A stretch of 64,000 nucleotides of DNA, taken from Planctomycetota bacterium (GTDB lineage: Bacteria; Planctomycetota; Phycisphaerae; Phycisphaerales; SM1A02). The translations under genes and the position numbers were made by a program. Location of the stretch: the NCBI GenBank assembly GCA_003671025.1, contig QWPW01000016.1, positions 1 to 64,000 of the forward strand, in the 5' to 3' direction. The notes beneath the pieces are model-generated. The model saw only the letters and a list, made by a program, of their open reading frames with translations, searched no databases and was not told the origin of the DNA. Of this stretch, positions 24,500-34,473 are shown in pieces (the first letter of the stretch is position 1; each line of letters opens with the position of its first letter).

Positions 24500-26818
24500 A
24501 TGACGGAGATCAATGCACTGCCACCGATCGACTCGAAGCGTTCGACGCGCGTCGCCGCCGTTTCGCTCGCAGTCATGAGCATCGCGTTACTCACGATGCT
24601 CGACGGTCACGCCGCGTCGATGAGAGCAGCAGTGCCATCGGTGAATGGAGCGATGGTGGTAAACCAGCCCGCCATCACCGCGATTCCACGCGAGCCATAC
24701 GCCGCAAGACCATTGCCAGAAAAAACCGCGCGCGGTTCATCGCACTGGGCGTATCAACCGCTGCCCGCGACGATTGCGCCACCATCAGTCGCAAGCACCT
24801 CCACTGATGGCGCGACTTCGTGGCCGCGCAATGAGATCGACCTGTTTGTGTTGGCACGATTGCAACGCGATGGATTGCAACCCGCGCCGACTGCAGATCG
24901 ACGCACGCTCTTGCGCCGCGCGTATCTCGATCTCGTTGGTGTTCCGCCGACAGTCGAACAAGTCAACTCGTTTCTTGAAGATCACACGGAGGGCGCATAC
25001 GCGCGTCGCATCGATCTTCTGTTGGACTCGCCGATGTATGGCCAACGTTGGGGACGGCATTGGCTCGATGTCGCGCGCTACGCCGACTCCAACGGCGTTG
25101 ATGAAAACATCGCGTACGCCAACGCGTTTCACTACCGCGACTATGTGATCGGCGCGTTCAATCGCGATCTTCCCTTCAACGAGTTTCTGGTGGAACAAAT
25201 CGCTGGCGACCTCCTCGGCGAAGTTGCCAATCCGACTGCGGAGGACGATGTGCGCACGCGCGACCGCATCGCTGCACTCGGGTTTCTCGCGCTCGGCCCC
25301 AAGATGCTCGCGGAGCCTGACAAGGAGAAAGAGCGCGTCGATGTCATTGACGAGCAAATCGATGTCGTCACCAAAGCCTTCTTAGGACAGACGATTGCTT
25401 GCGCGCGTTGCCACGATCACAAATTCGATCCCATCTCGCACGCTGATTATTTCGCGATTTCCGGCGTGTTTCGCAGTGTTTCGACGTTTGACGACATTGC
25501 CACGGTTGGTCATGTGGCGCAGCGACCGTTGGCGACACTCGCCGAAATCTCGCGACTCGAATCATGGCGCGCGCACGCGAAGAAACTTGATCAGACGCGT
25601 GACGACGCGCGCAAAGAGCTACGACTGGCTGAAAAGCCGCGAGCCCTGGCGCGACTGACGAATGCGCTCGCGGATTCGCAAGCGCGCTTTGGACACAACA
25701 TCGTCGTCACCGCATCACACGAAGTGAAACAACCGCTTGCGCAACGCGACGCGCTCGCTCTCGCTTTCGCAACCCGAGAACAGCACGAAAGCACGCGGCC
25801 TCCCGAACCCGCGCGCGCGTTGGTGGTGAAAGAAAGCAAAGTCGACGAGACCGCGATTCATGATCGCGGTGATCACATGTCGCCCGTGGGTGAGGTCATC
25901 GCTCGCGCCGTTCCCGCGATGTTTGAGCGCTCGCTCGCCGGACCAACGTTTCCCGCCGATGCCAGTGGTCGATTGGAACTCGCGCGTTGGATGGCCAACG
26001 CCGACAATCCGCTCACCGCGCGCGTCGCGGTCAATCGCCTGTGGACGTGGCATTTCGGCACGGGAATTGTCGATACTCCCAGCAATTTCGGCATTCTCGG
26101 GAGCAAGCCGAGCCATCCCGAGTTGCTCGACTTTCTCGCGCGACAATTCACGCTCGACGGTTGGAGCATGAAGGCGATGCACCGCTTCATCATGAATAGC
26201 GCGACGTACCAACAATCAAGCTCGACGCTGGTCGCGTTGCCCACGACAGATCCGGACAATCGTTTGCTCTCGCGATTCCCTCGACGACGTGTCGAAGCGG
26301 AAATCATTCGCGACTCGGTGCTTTCTACATCGGGTGCGCTCGATGTTTCGATCGGCGGCACGTTGCTGAGCAGTGGCGATCACGAATACGTCACCAATGA
26401 TCAATCGGGAAACTCAGCGCGCTACGACAGCTTGCGTCGAGCCGTCTATCTCCCGGTGATTCGCAACGCGATGTTCGGTCTGTTTACCGCGTTTGATTAT
26501 CCCGATGCCAGTGCGCCGGTGGACTGTCGTCCGCGCACGGTGGTCGCGCCGCAAGCGCTCTTCTTTATGAACGCTCCGTTCGTTGAGGAGGCCGCGAAGC
26601 GTCTCGTGCAAACGATGGTCGCGCGCAGTGCAGATAGTGATGCGCATGTGCGCGATGCATTTCGACTCACGCTCGCGCGCGATCCTGATCTACGCGAACA
26701 CGATGATTCGCGGGCCTTTCTTGCGGATCTCGCGCGCGACGGATTGTCCAACCAAGACGCGCTGGTCCGTCTCTGTCATGCATTGCTTTCGACCAACGAG
26801 TTCGTCACCATGGAGTAA
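24500..26818 (+). CDS. DUF1549/DUF1553 protein (PSD family, no cytochrome module)
   Basis: Planctomycete-specific protein of 772 residues with a probable N-terminal signal or anchor (about 17-40). The DUF1549 domain (about 110-320) starts at N-E-I-D-L-F-V-L-A-R-L and contains W-L-D-V-A-R-Y-A-D-S-N-G and the motif C-A-R-C-H-D-H-K-F-D-P-I, a CXXCH site that could bind haem c. DUF1553 (about 450-750) shows R-G-D-H, L-E-L-A-R-W-M-A-N-A-D-N-P-L-T-A-R-V-A-V-N-R and W-T-W-H-F-G-T-G-I-V. The usual N-terminal cytochrome (PSC1) domain is absent, unlike the 1239-residue paralogue at 48121-51840. The ATG at 24500 follows a TTG that could also initiate. Followed by a DUF1501 gene, the usual partner. Biochemical function is unknown. 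Confidence 0.9.
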   Translation: MTEINALPPIDSKRSTRVAAVSLAVMSIALLTMLDGHAASMRAAVPSVNGAMVVNQPAITAIPREPYAARPLPEKTARGSSHWAYQPLPATIAPPSVASTSTDGATSWPRNEIDLFVLARLQRDGLQPAPTADRRTLLRRAYLDLVGVPPTVEQVNSFLEDHTEGAYARRIDLLLDSPMYGQRWGRHWLDVARYADSNGVDENIAYANAFHYRDYVIGAFNRDLPFNEFLVEQIAGDLLGEVANPTAEDDVRTRDRIAALGFLALGPKMLAEPDKEKERVDVIDEQIDVVTKAFLGQTIACARCHDHKFDPISHADYFAISGVFRSVSTFDDIATVGHVAQRPLATLAEISRLESWRAHAKKLDQTRDDARKELRLAEKPRALARLTNALADSQARFGHNIVVTASHEVKQPLAQRDALALAFATREQHESTRPPEPARALVVKESKVDETAIHDRGDHMSPVGEVIARAVPAMFERSLAGPTFPADASGRLELARWMANADNPLTARVAVNRLWTWHFGTGIVDTPSNFGILGSKPSHPELLDFLARQFTLDGWSMKAMHRFIMNSATYQQSSSTLVALPTTDPDNRLLSRFPRRRVEAEIIRDSVLSTSGALDVSIGGTLLSSGDHEYVTNDQSGNSARYDSLRRAVYLPVIRNAMFGLFTAFDYPDASAPVDCRPRTVVAPQALFFMNAPFVEEAAKRLVQTMVARSADSDAHVRDAFRLTLARDPDLREHDDSRAFLADLARDGLSNQDALVRLCHALLSTNEFVTME

Positions 26819-26876
26819 GCGAGGCGCACGGCCGGTCGGCCGCCGCATCAATCAATTCCCCTGCTGAAAGAAATTT

Positions 26877-28310
26877 GTGCTCTGCAACAACCGCCACACA
26901 CCACTCACTCGTCGCGCCGCGCTGGTCGATCTCGCGGCGGGCTTCGGATCGATCGCGCTTGCGGGACTGCTCGCGCGTACGGGTATTGCTGATGGCGTGA
27001 GTCGTGACGTGACTGCTGGTGCGGATGGTGGCAAGCTAGGTTTGCCCCACTATCTTCCGCGCGCGAAGCGAGTGATCTTTCTCTTCATGCACGGCGGTCC
27101 ATCGCAAGTCGACACCTTTGATTACAAGCCCCTGCTTACACGCGATCATGGCAAGCCGCTTCCGTTCGCGAAGCCGCGCGTGCAATTCGCCAAGACTGGA
27201 AGTTTGCTCGCGAGTCCGTGGAAGTTTCGTCAGTACGGACAGTCGGGCGCGTGGGTCAGCGATCTCTTTCCCAATGTTGCGCGCATGGTCGACGACCTCT
27301 GCTTTGTGAAGAGTTTGCATGGATCAAATCCCGCACACGGCGGCGCGCTGCTCAAGATTCATACCGGCAGCGACACCTTCATTCGTCCTTCGATGGGCTC
27401 GTGGGTTTCCTACGGACTCGGCACAGAGAACGACAATCTCCCCGCGTTCATCACCATTTGCCCCACCCTCGGTCATGGCGGAGTGAACAACTTTTCCAGC
27501 GGGTTTTTGCCTGCGTGGACCCATGGAACTCCTATCGGTCATGCTGGAGTTCCTGCATCGAGCGCGCAGTTTGAACACATGACTGCGGGACTTCCGCGCG
27601 AGTTGCAACGCAAGGAGTTGGACTTCTTGCAGAAGCTCAACGCGCAGCACCAGAATGCGCAGGGCAGTGACAGCGCGCTCGAAGGACGCATCGCCAGTTT
27701 TGAATTGGCGTTTCGCATGCAAGCCACTGCGCCGGCGGTGATGGACCTGCAAGGCGAGAGCGACGCGACGAAGCAGCTCTATGGCATCGACGAGAAGAAG
27801 ACCGAAAATTTCGGCCGACAGTGCTTGCTCGCGCGACGCTTCGCGCAAGCGGGTGTCCGCTTCGTGCAAGTCACCCACAGTTACAAGTGGGATCAGCATG
27901 GCAACTTGCGCGCCGAACACACGAGTAACGCCGCTGAAGTCGACAAGCCCATCGCAGGATTGCTGCAAGACCTCAAGGCGCATGGCATGTTGGAAGACAC
28001 GCTGGTCTTGTGGGGCGGCGAATTCGGCCGCACCCCTACTGCCCAAGATGGCGAAGATGGCCGCGATCACAATCCGCACGGCTTCACCATGTTCATGGCT
28101 GGCGGCGGCGTGAAAGCAGGCTTTTCCTACGGTGAAACCGATGATTACGGCTATTACGCCACAGTCAACAAGGTCGATGTGCCCGACCTTCATGCCACGA
28201 TTTTGGCGTTGATGGGCATCGATCATGAGCGCCTCATCTATCGCCACGGCGGCCGCGATCATCGACTCACCGATGTCAAGGGACGCGTGGTCAGTGATCT
28301 CTTTGCCTGA
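26877..28310 (+). CDS. DUF1501 protein
   Basis: Protein of 477 residues of the DUF1501 family, whose fold is related to the sulfatase/alkaline phosphatase superfamily. It starts with GTG at 26877 (L-C-N-N-R-H-T-P-L-T-R-R-A-A-L), a Tat-like N-terminus. Family hallmarks are V-I-F-L-F-M-H-G-G-P-S-Q-V-D-T-F-D-Y-K, S-L-H-G-S-N-P-A-H-G-G-A, Q-C-L-L-A-R-R-F-A-Q-A-G-V-R-F-V-Q-V, the W-G-G-E-F-G-R-T-P motif (about 378) and D-H-N-P-H-G-F. It lies 58 bases after the DUF1549/DUF1553 gene, the standard planctomycete pairing, so both probably act together outside the cytoplasm. The reaction is unknown. Confidence 0.92.
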   Translation: MLCNNRHTPLTRRAALVDLAAGFGSIALAGLLARTGIADGVSRDVTAGADGGKLGLPHYLPRAKRVIFLFMHGGPSQVDTFDYKPLLTRDHGKPLPFAKPRVQFAKTGSLLASPWKFRQYGQSGAWVSDLFPNVARMVDDLCFVKSLHGSNPAHGGALLKIHTGSDTFIRPSMGSWVSYGLGTENDNLPAFITICPTLGHGGVNNFSSGFLPAWTHGTPIGHAGVPASSAQFEHMTAGLPRELQRKELDFLQKLNAQHQNAQGSDSALEGRIASFELAFRMQATAPAVMDLQGESDATKQLYGIDEKKTENFGRQCLLARRFAQAGVRFVQVTHSYKWDQHGNLRAEHTSNAAEVDKPIAGLLQDLKAHGMLEDTLVLWGGEFGRTPTAQDGEDGRDHNPHGFTMFMAGGGVKAGFSYGETDDYGYYATVNKVDVPDLHATILALMGIDHERLIYRHGGRDHRLTDVKGRVVSDLFA

Positions 28311-28419
28311 GCGAATTGCACTCGTTCTCAAAAATTCTGTTGCGACGCGCGATGGCGTGAAGTAGGGTTGCTTGCGACGGGGGCCTTCCACTCCAACAGT
28401 TGTGCACGAGGATCACCGT

Positions 28420-31131
28420 ATGAAACCAGTCGCAAACGTCCGAACCCCGTTGTCGGAGGCGCCGATCATTTGGGCGCTTGCAAGCGGAATCTTCGCCACC
28501 GTCGCCGCCCCTGCCTTGGCGCAAAACTTCGTTCACTTCGAGAGCCCGCATATTCATCCGCTGGAAATGACTCCAGATGGAGCGCGACTACTCGCAGTCA
28601 ACACCGTCGATGCGCGCCTTGAAGTGTTCGACGTGCTCAGCAGCGCGCCGTACTTGCAACACGCGGGTTCGATTGTGGTGGGACTCGAACCTGTTTCCGT
28701 TCGAGCGCGCAACAACAACGAGATCTGGGTCGTCAATCACGTTTCCGATTCGGTCAGCATCATCAATCTCAGCACGATGTCGGTGCGCGCGACGATTCTG
28801 ACCGGCGACGAGCCATGCGATGTGGTCTTCGCGGGTCCGCGTGAACGCGCGTTTGTCAGCGTTTCGCAACTCAATCGCATCGAGGTCTACAACCCCAACG
28901 CACTCGCGACCGCGCCCACGCTGATCAGTTTGAGCGGCGAAGATCCGCGCGCACTCGCCACCGATGGCACGCGCGTGTACGCGGCGATTGCTGAGTGCGG
29001 CAACGACACCACCATCATTCCCGAGATCGTTGTTTCATCGTCGGTGAACCCATACGCCGGTGATCCCAATCCGCCGCCAAACGCGGGTACTGGCTTTTCG
29101 CCGCCGATTGCCGCAGGAAATCCCACTGCGCCGCGTGCAGGACTCATCGTGCGCAAAGACAGCGCGGGCGTGTGGCGCGATTCCAACAACGCGAACTGGT
29201 CGGCCGCGGTGACGTGGAATGTCAACGGAAACGACATGGCCGTCATCAACGCCACCTCGCTTGCAGTGACCTACGCCAAAGGACTGATGACTACACCAAC
29301 GGGCATCGCGATGACGCCCGATGGTCGCGTGATCAGCGTCGGTACCGAAGCGAAGAATGAGCTGCGTTTTGAGCCCAATGTGAAGGGAATCTTCGTGCGC
29401 AGTGAGGCGGCGATTCTTCCCGCGGGCGGCACGCTCGTTTCATCACGCAGCGATCTCAACCCCCACCTCACGTACACGACGTCGAGCATTCCTCTGATGC
29501 AACGCATGCTCGCAGTCGGTGATCCACGCGGAGTGGTGAGCAGTGCTGATGGCACACGCGCGTACGCGACTGGACTTGGCTCTTCCAATATCGTGTCGTT
29601 CTCACTGAGCAACGGAGCGCGACTTGGACTGTGCTCGGTTGGTGAAGGACCCACTGGAATCGTGCTTGATTCGGCGCACGGAAAGTTGTTCACGCTCAAT
29701 CGCTTCGGTGCATCGATCTCTATCGTGGCCGAATCATCGATGACTCAACTCGCGGAGATCGCGTTCTTTGATCCAACACCAACTGTCGTGCGCAACGGTC
29801 GTCCCTTGTTGTTCGATACCCACATCGCCTCGGGGTTAGGTCAAGCGTCCTGTGCCAGTTGTCACATCGATGCGCGCATGGATCAACTCTCGTGGGACCT
29901 TGGTGATCCATCGGGCAGCGTGAAACTCTTCAATGAGTTGTGCAATCTCGGCCTTCCCGGTCAAGGCGGCGCGTGCGGCAATTGGCATCCGATGAAGGGT
30001 GCGATGGCGACACAAACATTGATTGGTCTCGCTGGAACTGAGCCGTTTCACTGGCGTGGCGATCGCAATGACTTCGGCGAATTTGCGCACGCGGCGACTT
30101 CACTGCTCGGTGCTGACACTGATTTCACACCCACGGAAATGGCGCGCTTCGAGAATTACCTCGCGACCATTTCGTTTCCCCCAAACCCCAATCGCAATCT
30201 CAACGGCTCACTCAAGACCAGCCTGGGCAATGGAAATCCCACGACGGGTTTGACGCTGTTCACTTCGGGCAACCTCGACTTCGTGCAGTGCGTCACTTGC
30301 CACACGCTCCCTACTGGCGGGAGCGGAAGCATCATCAGCGGCAATCTGCTCGCCGAACCGCAGAGCATGAAGGTTCCCCAGCTGCGCAACATGTTGGAGA
30401 AGACGGGATACGACTCGTCATCGAGCGCGACTAACAATCGTGGATTCGGCTACACGCACGATGGCGCGACTCCAACGCTGTTTGATTTCTTCAAGCTCGC
30501 GGTGTTCAACTTTGCCACCGGCGCTGCGGGTGATCAACAACGGCGCGATGTCTCGGCATTCATGCTCTCGTTCGATACGGGCACGCACGCGTCGGTCGGT
30601 GCGCAGGCAACGATGGGTGGTATCGCATCCAACGGTGCGACGCGACGCGATCAACTTCTCGCGATCGCCGTGGCGGGCAGTGCGCAACTCATCGCGCGAA
30701 AGCCGCAGGGATCGATTGAAGTCGGCTATCTCTATCAAAGTGGCTCGTTTCAAACTGATGTTGCGGGAACGACCACAACACTCGCCGCATTGGATGCGGC
30801 TGCTGCTGCGGGCAATCCTGTGACCTACACATTGGTGCCCAACGGAACGGGACTGCGCGCGATTGATCGCGACGGTGATGGATTCCGCGATGGTGATGAA
30901 CGCGCGCAATGCAGTAATCCTGCGGATCCGACCAGCATTCCTGGCGCAACCTGTCGCGCCAACATCGCGGGTGGAACGGGTGCGGGCGATGTCGCAATTG
31001 TCGATGGCGCCGACCTTGCCGCACTGCTGAACGCGTGGGGCACTTCGGGAATCGCGGATCTCAACTGCGACACGTTTGTTGACGGCGCGGATCTTTCCAT
31101 CATGCTCAACTCGTGGGGCGTCTGTCCGTAA
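28420..31131 (+). CDS. Secreted beta-propeller / c-type cytochrome protein with dockerin-like tail
   Basis: Exported protein of 903 residues; the ATG at 28420 has a good ribosome binding site (gagga) and begins a signal peptide ending near A-P-A-L-A-Q. Residues of about 40-440 form a YncE-like seven-bladed propeller (V-N-H-V-S-D-S-V-S-I-I-N-L, T-P-D-G-R-V-I-S-V). Two haem c motifs follow, C-A-S-C-H (about 488) and C-V-T-C-H (about 622), within a region like the di-haem peroxidase/MauG group. A paired dockerin-like tail (V-D-G-A-D-L-A-A-L-L-N-A-W-G and V-D-G-A-D-L-S-I-M-L-N-S-W-G) ends the protein. It follows the DUF1549/DUF1501 pair after about 110 bases and could be its redox partner; this is inference. 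Confidence 0.85.
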   Translation: MKPVANVRTPLSEAPIIWALASGIFATVAAPALAQNFVHFESPHIHPLEMTPDGARLLAVNTVDARLEVFDVLSSAPYLQHAGSIVVGLEPVSVRARNNNEIWVVNHVSDSVSIINLSTMSVRATILTGDEPCDVVFAGPRERAFVSVSQLNRIEVYNPNALATAPTLISLSGEDPRALATDGTRVYAAIAECGNDTTIIPEIVVSSSVNPYAGDPNPPPNAGTGFSPPIAAGNPTAPRAGLIVRKDSAGVWRDSNNANWSAAVTWNVNGNDMAVINATSLAVTYAKGLMTTPTGIAMTPDGRVISVGTEAKNELRFEPNVKGIFVRSEAAILPAGGTLVSSRSDLNPHLTYTTSSIPLMQRMLAVGDPRGVVSSADGTRAYATGLGSSNIVSFSLSNGARLGLCSVGEGPTGIVLDSAHGKLFTLNRFGASISIVAESSMTQLAEIAFFDPTPTVVRNGRPLLFDTHIASGLGQASCASCHIDARMDQLSWDLGDPSGSVKLFNELCNLGLPGQGGACGNWHPMKGAMATQTLIGLAGTEPFHWRGDRNDFGEFAHAATSLLGADTDFTPTEMARFENYLATISFPPNPNRNLNGSLKTSLGNGNPTTGLTLFTSGNLDFVQCVTCHTLPTGGSGSIISGNLLAEPQSMKVPQLRNMLEKTGYDSSSSATNNRGFGYTHDGATPTLFDFFKLAVFNFATGAAGDQQRRDVSAFMLSFDTGTHASVGAQATMGGIASNGATRRDQLLAIAVAGSAQLIARKPQGSIEVGYLYQSGSFQTDVAGTTTTLAALDAAAAAGNPVTYTLVPNGTGLRAIDRDGDGFRDGDERAQCSNPADPTSIPGATCRANIAGGTGAGDVAIVDGADLAALLNAWGTSGIADLNCDTFVDGADLSIMLNSWGVCP

Positions 31132-31204
31132 TTGAGTGGCCACAATTAACTCGCCGCGCGACAGAACTTTCTCGCGCGGACCCATCAAGAAATGTTCGAC
31201 ATGC

Positions 31205-31236
31205 GCGCGCCTTGCACATCAAAGTGCAGGGCGCGC
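31205..31236. terminator. Strong hairpin between convergent genes
   Basis: A 13 bp stem with one G-T wobble (gcgcgccttgcac pairing with gtgcagggcgcgc) and a 6-base loop lies in the 130-base gap between the convergent stops of the propeller-cytochrome gene (31131) and the exporter gene (31262). Position and stability suggest a shared bidirectional terminator. There is only a weak T-run after it. Confidence 0.6.
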
Positions 31237-31261
31237 TGCTTTGATGCAACGCTGTGATCAG

Positions 31262-32569
31262 TCACACATTTCGCGGCGAAGGAACGATCGCGTTGGCGAT
31301 CAAGAGCCCCGCCGCAAGCGATGCTCCGATGATCATCGCACTCACTGCGGTGTTGAGTCCTGCGGCGGTGTCGCTCGCAATAAGCCCTTGTACGCCGCGA
31401 AATCCGATGCTTCCTGGAAGCAACAGACCTAAGCCCGGCAACACGATGGCGAGTGTTGGTCGATGTCGCCATCGCGCGTAGAGATTGCCTCCCACACCAA
31501 CGATGGTCGCGGCGAGACAGGGCACGAGCACGGGATCAACCAACGCGCGCGAAGTTTCTGCGGCGAGCCAACCGAATACGCACGCGGCCAACACCACTGG
31601 CGCACGCGCAAGACGCGCCTGCAACGCCACGGTCATTCCCGCCGCGATAGCCATGGTCCCAATGATGCGCTCGATGTGGTCTTGCGTCGGAGTACTCGCC
31701 TGAAGTGGCGTGACCACAGTGCCGACGAGGTCGAGCGCGCTCGCAATGCGTGCGCCGATCGCGGTGCCCATGCCCACCACAACCAGCGTCGTCACTGCGC
31801 CCATGAAGCGCGCACTTCCCGACGCGAGATTGCGCGTGGAGAGTTCACTCATTGCGGTGGCCAGCGCAAGTCCCGGAAGCAACGTCACCACGCCCGCGAG
31901 TGAGACGATGCTGAGCGAGATGGAAACGCCTTGCGATGCGAGCAACGCCACGATGCACGCCGAGACAAACATTGCAACCGCCGCGCCGCCGAACTCGCTG
32001 AGCAGTTCGCGCTCGCGTCGACCGCGTGCCAATGCGAGTGCGGCTCCGACCGTGAATCCCACAGGAAATGCCCCGAGCATTTCACGCCACGAGCCGCCCA
32101 GAAACTGGGCGGCACCCGCAGAAAACAAGGCATATCCCAAGCAGATGACCAACGTGCTCGCCGAGCGTCGACGCGCTTGTACCGAGAGCAACGCCGCCAC
32201 TCCGCCCGGCGCATCAAGTTCACCGCATACAACTTTGTCGGCCACGCGATAGGTCGCTTCGAGCAACGCGAGTTTCGGTGAGCCAGGGTCGACGCGAAAG
32301 TTGGTCACGCGCTGCGCGCCGGGTAACCCAACACTGATGTTGATCGAAGTCGGCGTTGCATAGACATACACCTCGAGGCCCAGTCGCTGCGCACAACTCA
32401 CAACCAGTCCCTCGAGTTGATGCGAAGGCGTGCCTGCTTCATGGAGCATGCGTGCCAGCAGCGCGACAAATCGTTCCGATGAAGGCAGCGCGCGATCCGC
32501 TGCGGCGCGCTGTACAAGTGCCTCAGAAGAAGATGTGCTGTGGCTCTCATTGGAGCGTCGGCGTCGCAT
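31262..32569 (-). CDS. Threonine/serine exporter family protein (ThrE-like)
   Basis: Membrane protein of about 435 residues joining the two halves of the ThrE family: an N-terminal DUF1212 part (M-L-H-E-A-G-T-P-S-H-Q-L-E, then Y-V-Y-A-T-P-T-S-I-N-I-S-V) with five helices, and a C-terminal DUF3815-like part with five more (P-G-S-I-G-F-R-G-V-Q-G near the end). The family exports threonine and serine by proton antiport in Corynebacterium. The ATG at 32569 is preferred because the longer frame to 32671 only adds an Arg-rich leader; an ATG at 32629 is also possible. It stands alone on the minus strand. The transported substrate is inferred from the family only. Confidence 0.85.
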   Translation of the reverse strand: MRRRRSNESHSTSSSEALVQRAAADRALPSSERFVALLARMLHEAGTPSHQLEGLVVSCAQRLGLEVYVYATPTSINISVGLPGAQRVTNFRVDPGSPKLALLEATYRVADKVVCGELDAPGGVAALLSVQARRRSASTLVICLGYALFSAGAAQFLGGSWREMLGAFPVGFTVGAALALARGRRERELLSEFGGAAVAMFVSACIVALLASQGVSISLSIVSLAGVVTLLPGLALATAMSELSTRNLASGSARFMGAVTTLVVVGMGTAIGARIASALDLVGTVVTPLQASTPTQDHIERIIGTMAIAAGMTVALQARLARAPVVLAACVFGWLAAETSRALVDPVLVPCLAATIVGVGGNLYARWRHRPTLAIVLPGLGLLLPGSIGFRGVQGLIASDTAAGLNTAVSAMIIGASLAAGLLIANAIVPSPRNV

Positions 32570-32869
32570 GGGCGGAATGTAGCGTTGCCTTGGGGGCGGC
32601 GAACGAACGGAGCCTCGACGACGCGCGCCCATCGTCAAGCGCGAGCTCAAGCAGGAAGCGACCACACACACGCTTAAATCGCTTTAAAACAAGGTGAATG
32701 CGACGATTCTCGCAACGCCTCCTCACGCGACTTTACCGTAACTGACTACGCCCCCAACCCGAGAACCTCGCAAGATCGGCGCTCGTCGATCTTGGGTTGA
32801 ACCGGTAGCGAACTTGAGTTTGCCGCAGATTCAGTTTGGTTTGGCACGAAATGGAAGTAGGCTCTGTGC

Positions 32870-34462
32870 ATGCTTATCGATGCCCTGCTCTTTGCGATGT
32901 TAGCCACCAACTCATCAACCTCGAAGGTTGACGTTTCCAAATCCAACATCGCGGAGACCACCCAATGCGTATGGGTTCATCTGAGCGACAAAGTGATTCC
33001 TGCTGGCGGCGTGCGTCCCGAACACACACCGCTCACCGAGCGTGCATTGGCGCGACGAAAGCTTCGCCGCGGCGACGCAGGCATCGTTGATGCACGTGAC
33101 CTTCCCATCGACGGCGCGCGCATCACTGCGCTCATCGCTGCAGGCGCCGAGATTCGCACCCAGAGTCGCTGGCTCAACGCAGTCGCCGTTGCAGCAACTG
33201 CGCGCGAAGTTCGCGCCATCGCACGACTGCCCTTCGTACGCGCAGTGCATCCGATGCATGCGACGCGCAGTGATCTTCCGCGCAACGAAAGTCCCCTCGG
33301 CGGCGAGGGTGGAGTTGCCGCCACCGATTACGGCCTATCGCGCGATCAACTGGTGCAAATCGGAGTCCCCGCAATGCACGCGCGCGGCTTTCGCGGCGCG
33401 GGAGTGCTCATCGGCATTCTCGACACGGGCTTCAATCGCATTCACGATGCGTTTCACTCGGTCGATCATCCGCTCGATGTGATTGCGGAATGGGATTTCA
33501 TTTCAAACGACAACAACACCGGCATCGAAGCGGGCGACGACAGCGAGCAGCACAAGCACGGCACATGGATTCTGGGCACGCTCGCGGCGTACATCCCCGG
33601 CGCACTGGTGGGCAGCGCGTATGAAGCACAATTCGTGCTCGCGAAGACGGAAGTTGTTCCAACTGAGACCGCGATCGAAGAAGACTATTACGTCGCCGGA
33701 CTTGAGTTCGTCGAAGCGCAAGGCGCCGATCTAGCGACGAGCTCACTGGGCTACATCGATTGGTACACGCCGGAGCAACTCGACGGCCTCACCGCAGTAA
33801 CCACCCGCGCGGTCAACATCGCGACTGCCAATGGCATGATCTGTCTCACCGCCGCAGGCAACTCGGGACACGATGAAGACAGCGCCACCAATCACATGCT
33901 CGCGCCTGCCGATGCCTTGCAAGGAATCAGTTGCGGCGCGGCTAATGCAGACGAGTCCATCGCAGGTTTTTCCTCTGATGGTCCTTCTGCTGACGGGCGC
34001 ATCAAACCCGAAGTGCTCGCACGCGGAGTTGCGGTCGCAACGATCAACTCGACCAACGCAACGACGTTCGCGGCTCTGAGTGGCACCAGTCTTTCGACGC
34101 CACTCATCGCGGGCGCGACGGCACTCGTTCTCCAAGCACGACCTGAGTTCACCGTGACTTCGATGCGCAGCGCGCTCTTCACAACTGCAAGCGACATGCT
34201 CGCCAACGGAACTCACGATCCTCTGTTTGTCCGCGGATTCGGCATGATTTCGGCGATGCGCGCCGCGCAAACGAATCGCGCCATCGCCGACATCAACCTC
34301 GATGGCATTGTTGATGCCGCGGACTTGACGCAGTTACTCGGGGCGTGGGGACCGTGTTCGGAGTTGGATATCGCACACAACTCTTGCGCCGGCGACCTCA
34401 ACGGCGACGGACTGGTTTCCGCTGCAGACTTGGCCGTGATGCTCGATGCATGGGGAATCTGA
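32870..34462 (+). CDS. Subtilisin-like (S8) serine protease with dockerin-like tail
   Basis: Secreted serine protease of 530 residues. A short hydrophobic N-terminus is followed by a propeptide of about 120 residues with the I9-like pattern (W-V-H-L-S-D-K, A-R-R-K-L-R-R). The catalytic triad is visible: Asp in G-I-L-D-T-G-F (about 184), His in H-K-H-G-T-W-I-L-G-T (about 229) and Ser in L-S-G-T-S-L-S-T-P-L-I-A-G (about 405), with the oxyanion Asn in T-A-A-G-N-S-G. The tail has two dockerin-like units (A-D-I-N-L-D-G-I-V-D-A-A-D-L and G-D-L-N-G-D-G-L-V-S-A-A-D-L, each ending A-W-G). It is a lone plus-strand gene converging on the SIMPL gene. Its target is unknown. Confidence 0.92.
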   Translation: MLIDALLFAMLATNSSTSKVDVSKSNIAETTQCVWVHLSDKVIPAGGVRPEHTPLTERALARRKLRRGDAGIVDARDLPIDGARITALIAAGAEIRTQSRWLNAVAVAATAREVRAIARLPFVRAVHPMHATRSDLPRNESPLGGEGGVAATDYGLSRDQLVQIGVPAMHARGFRGAGVLIGILDTGFNRIHDAFHSVDHPLDVIAEWDFISNDNNTGIEAGDDSEQHKHGTWILGTLAAYIPGALVGSAYEAQFVLAKTEVVPTETAIEEDYYVAGLEFVEAQGADLATSSLGYIDWYTPEQLDGLTAVTTRAVNIATANGMICLTAAGNSGHDEDSATNHMLAPADALQGISCGAANADESIAGFSSDGPSADGRIKPEVLARGVAVATINSTNATTFAALSGTSLSTPLIAGATALVLQARPEFTVTSMRSALFTTASDMLANGTHDPLFVRGFGMISAMRAAQTNRAIADINLDGIVDAADLTQLLGAWGPCSELDIAHNSCAGDLNGDGLVSAADLAVMLDAWGI

Positions 34463-34473
34463 TTTACGCACAC

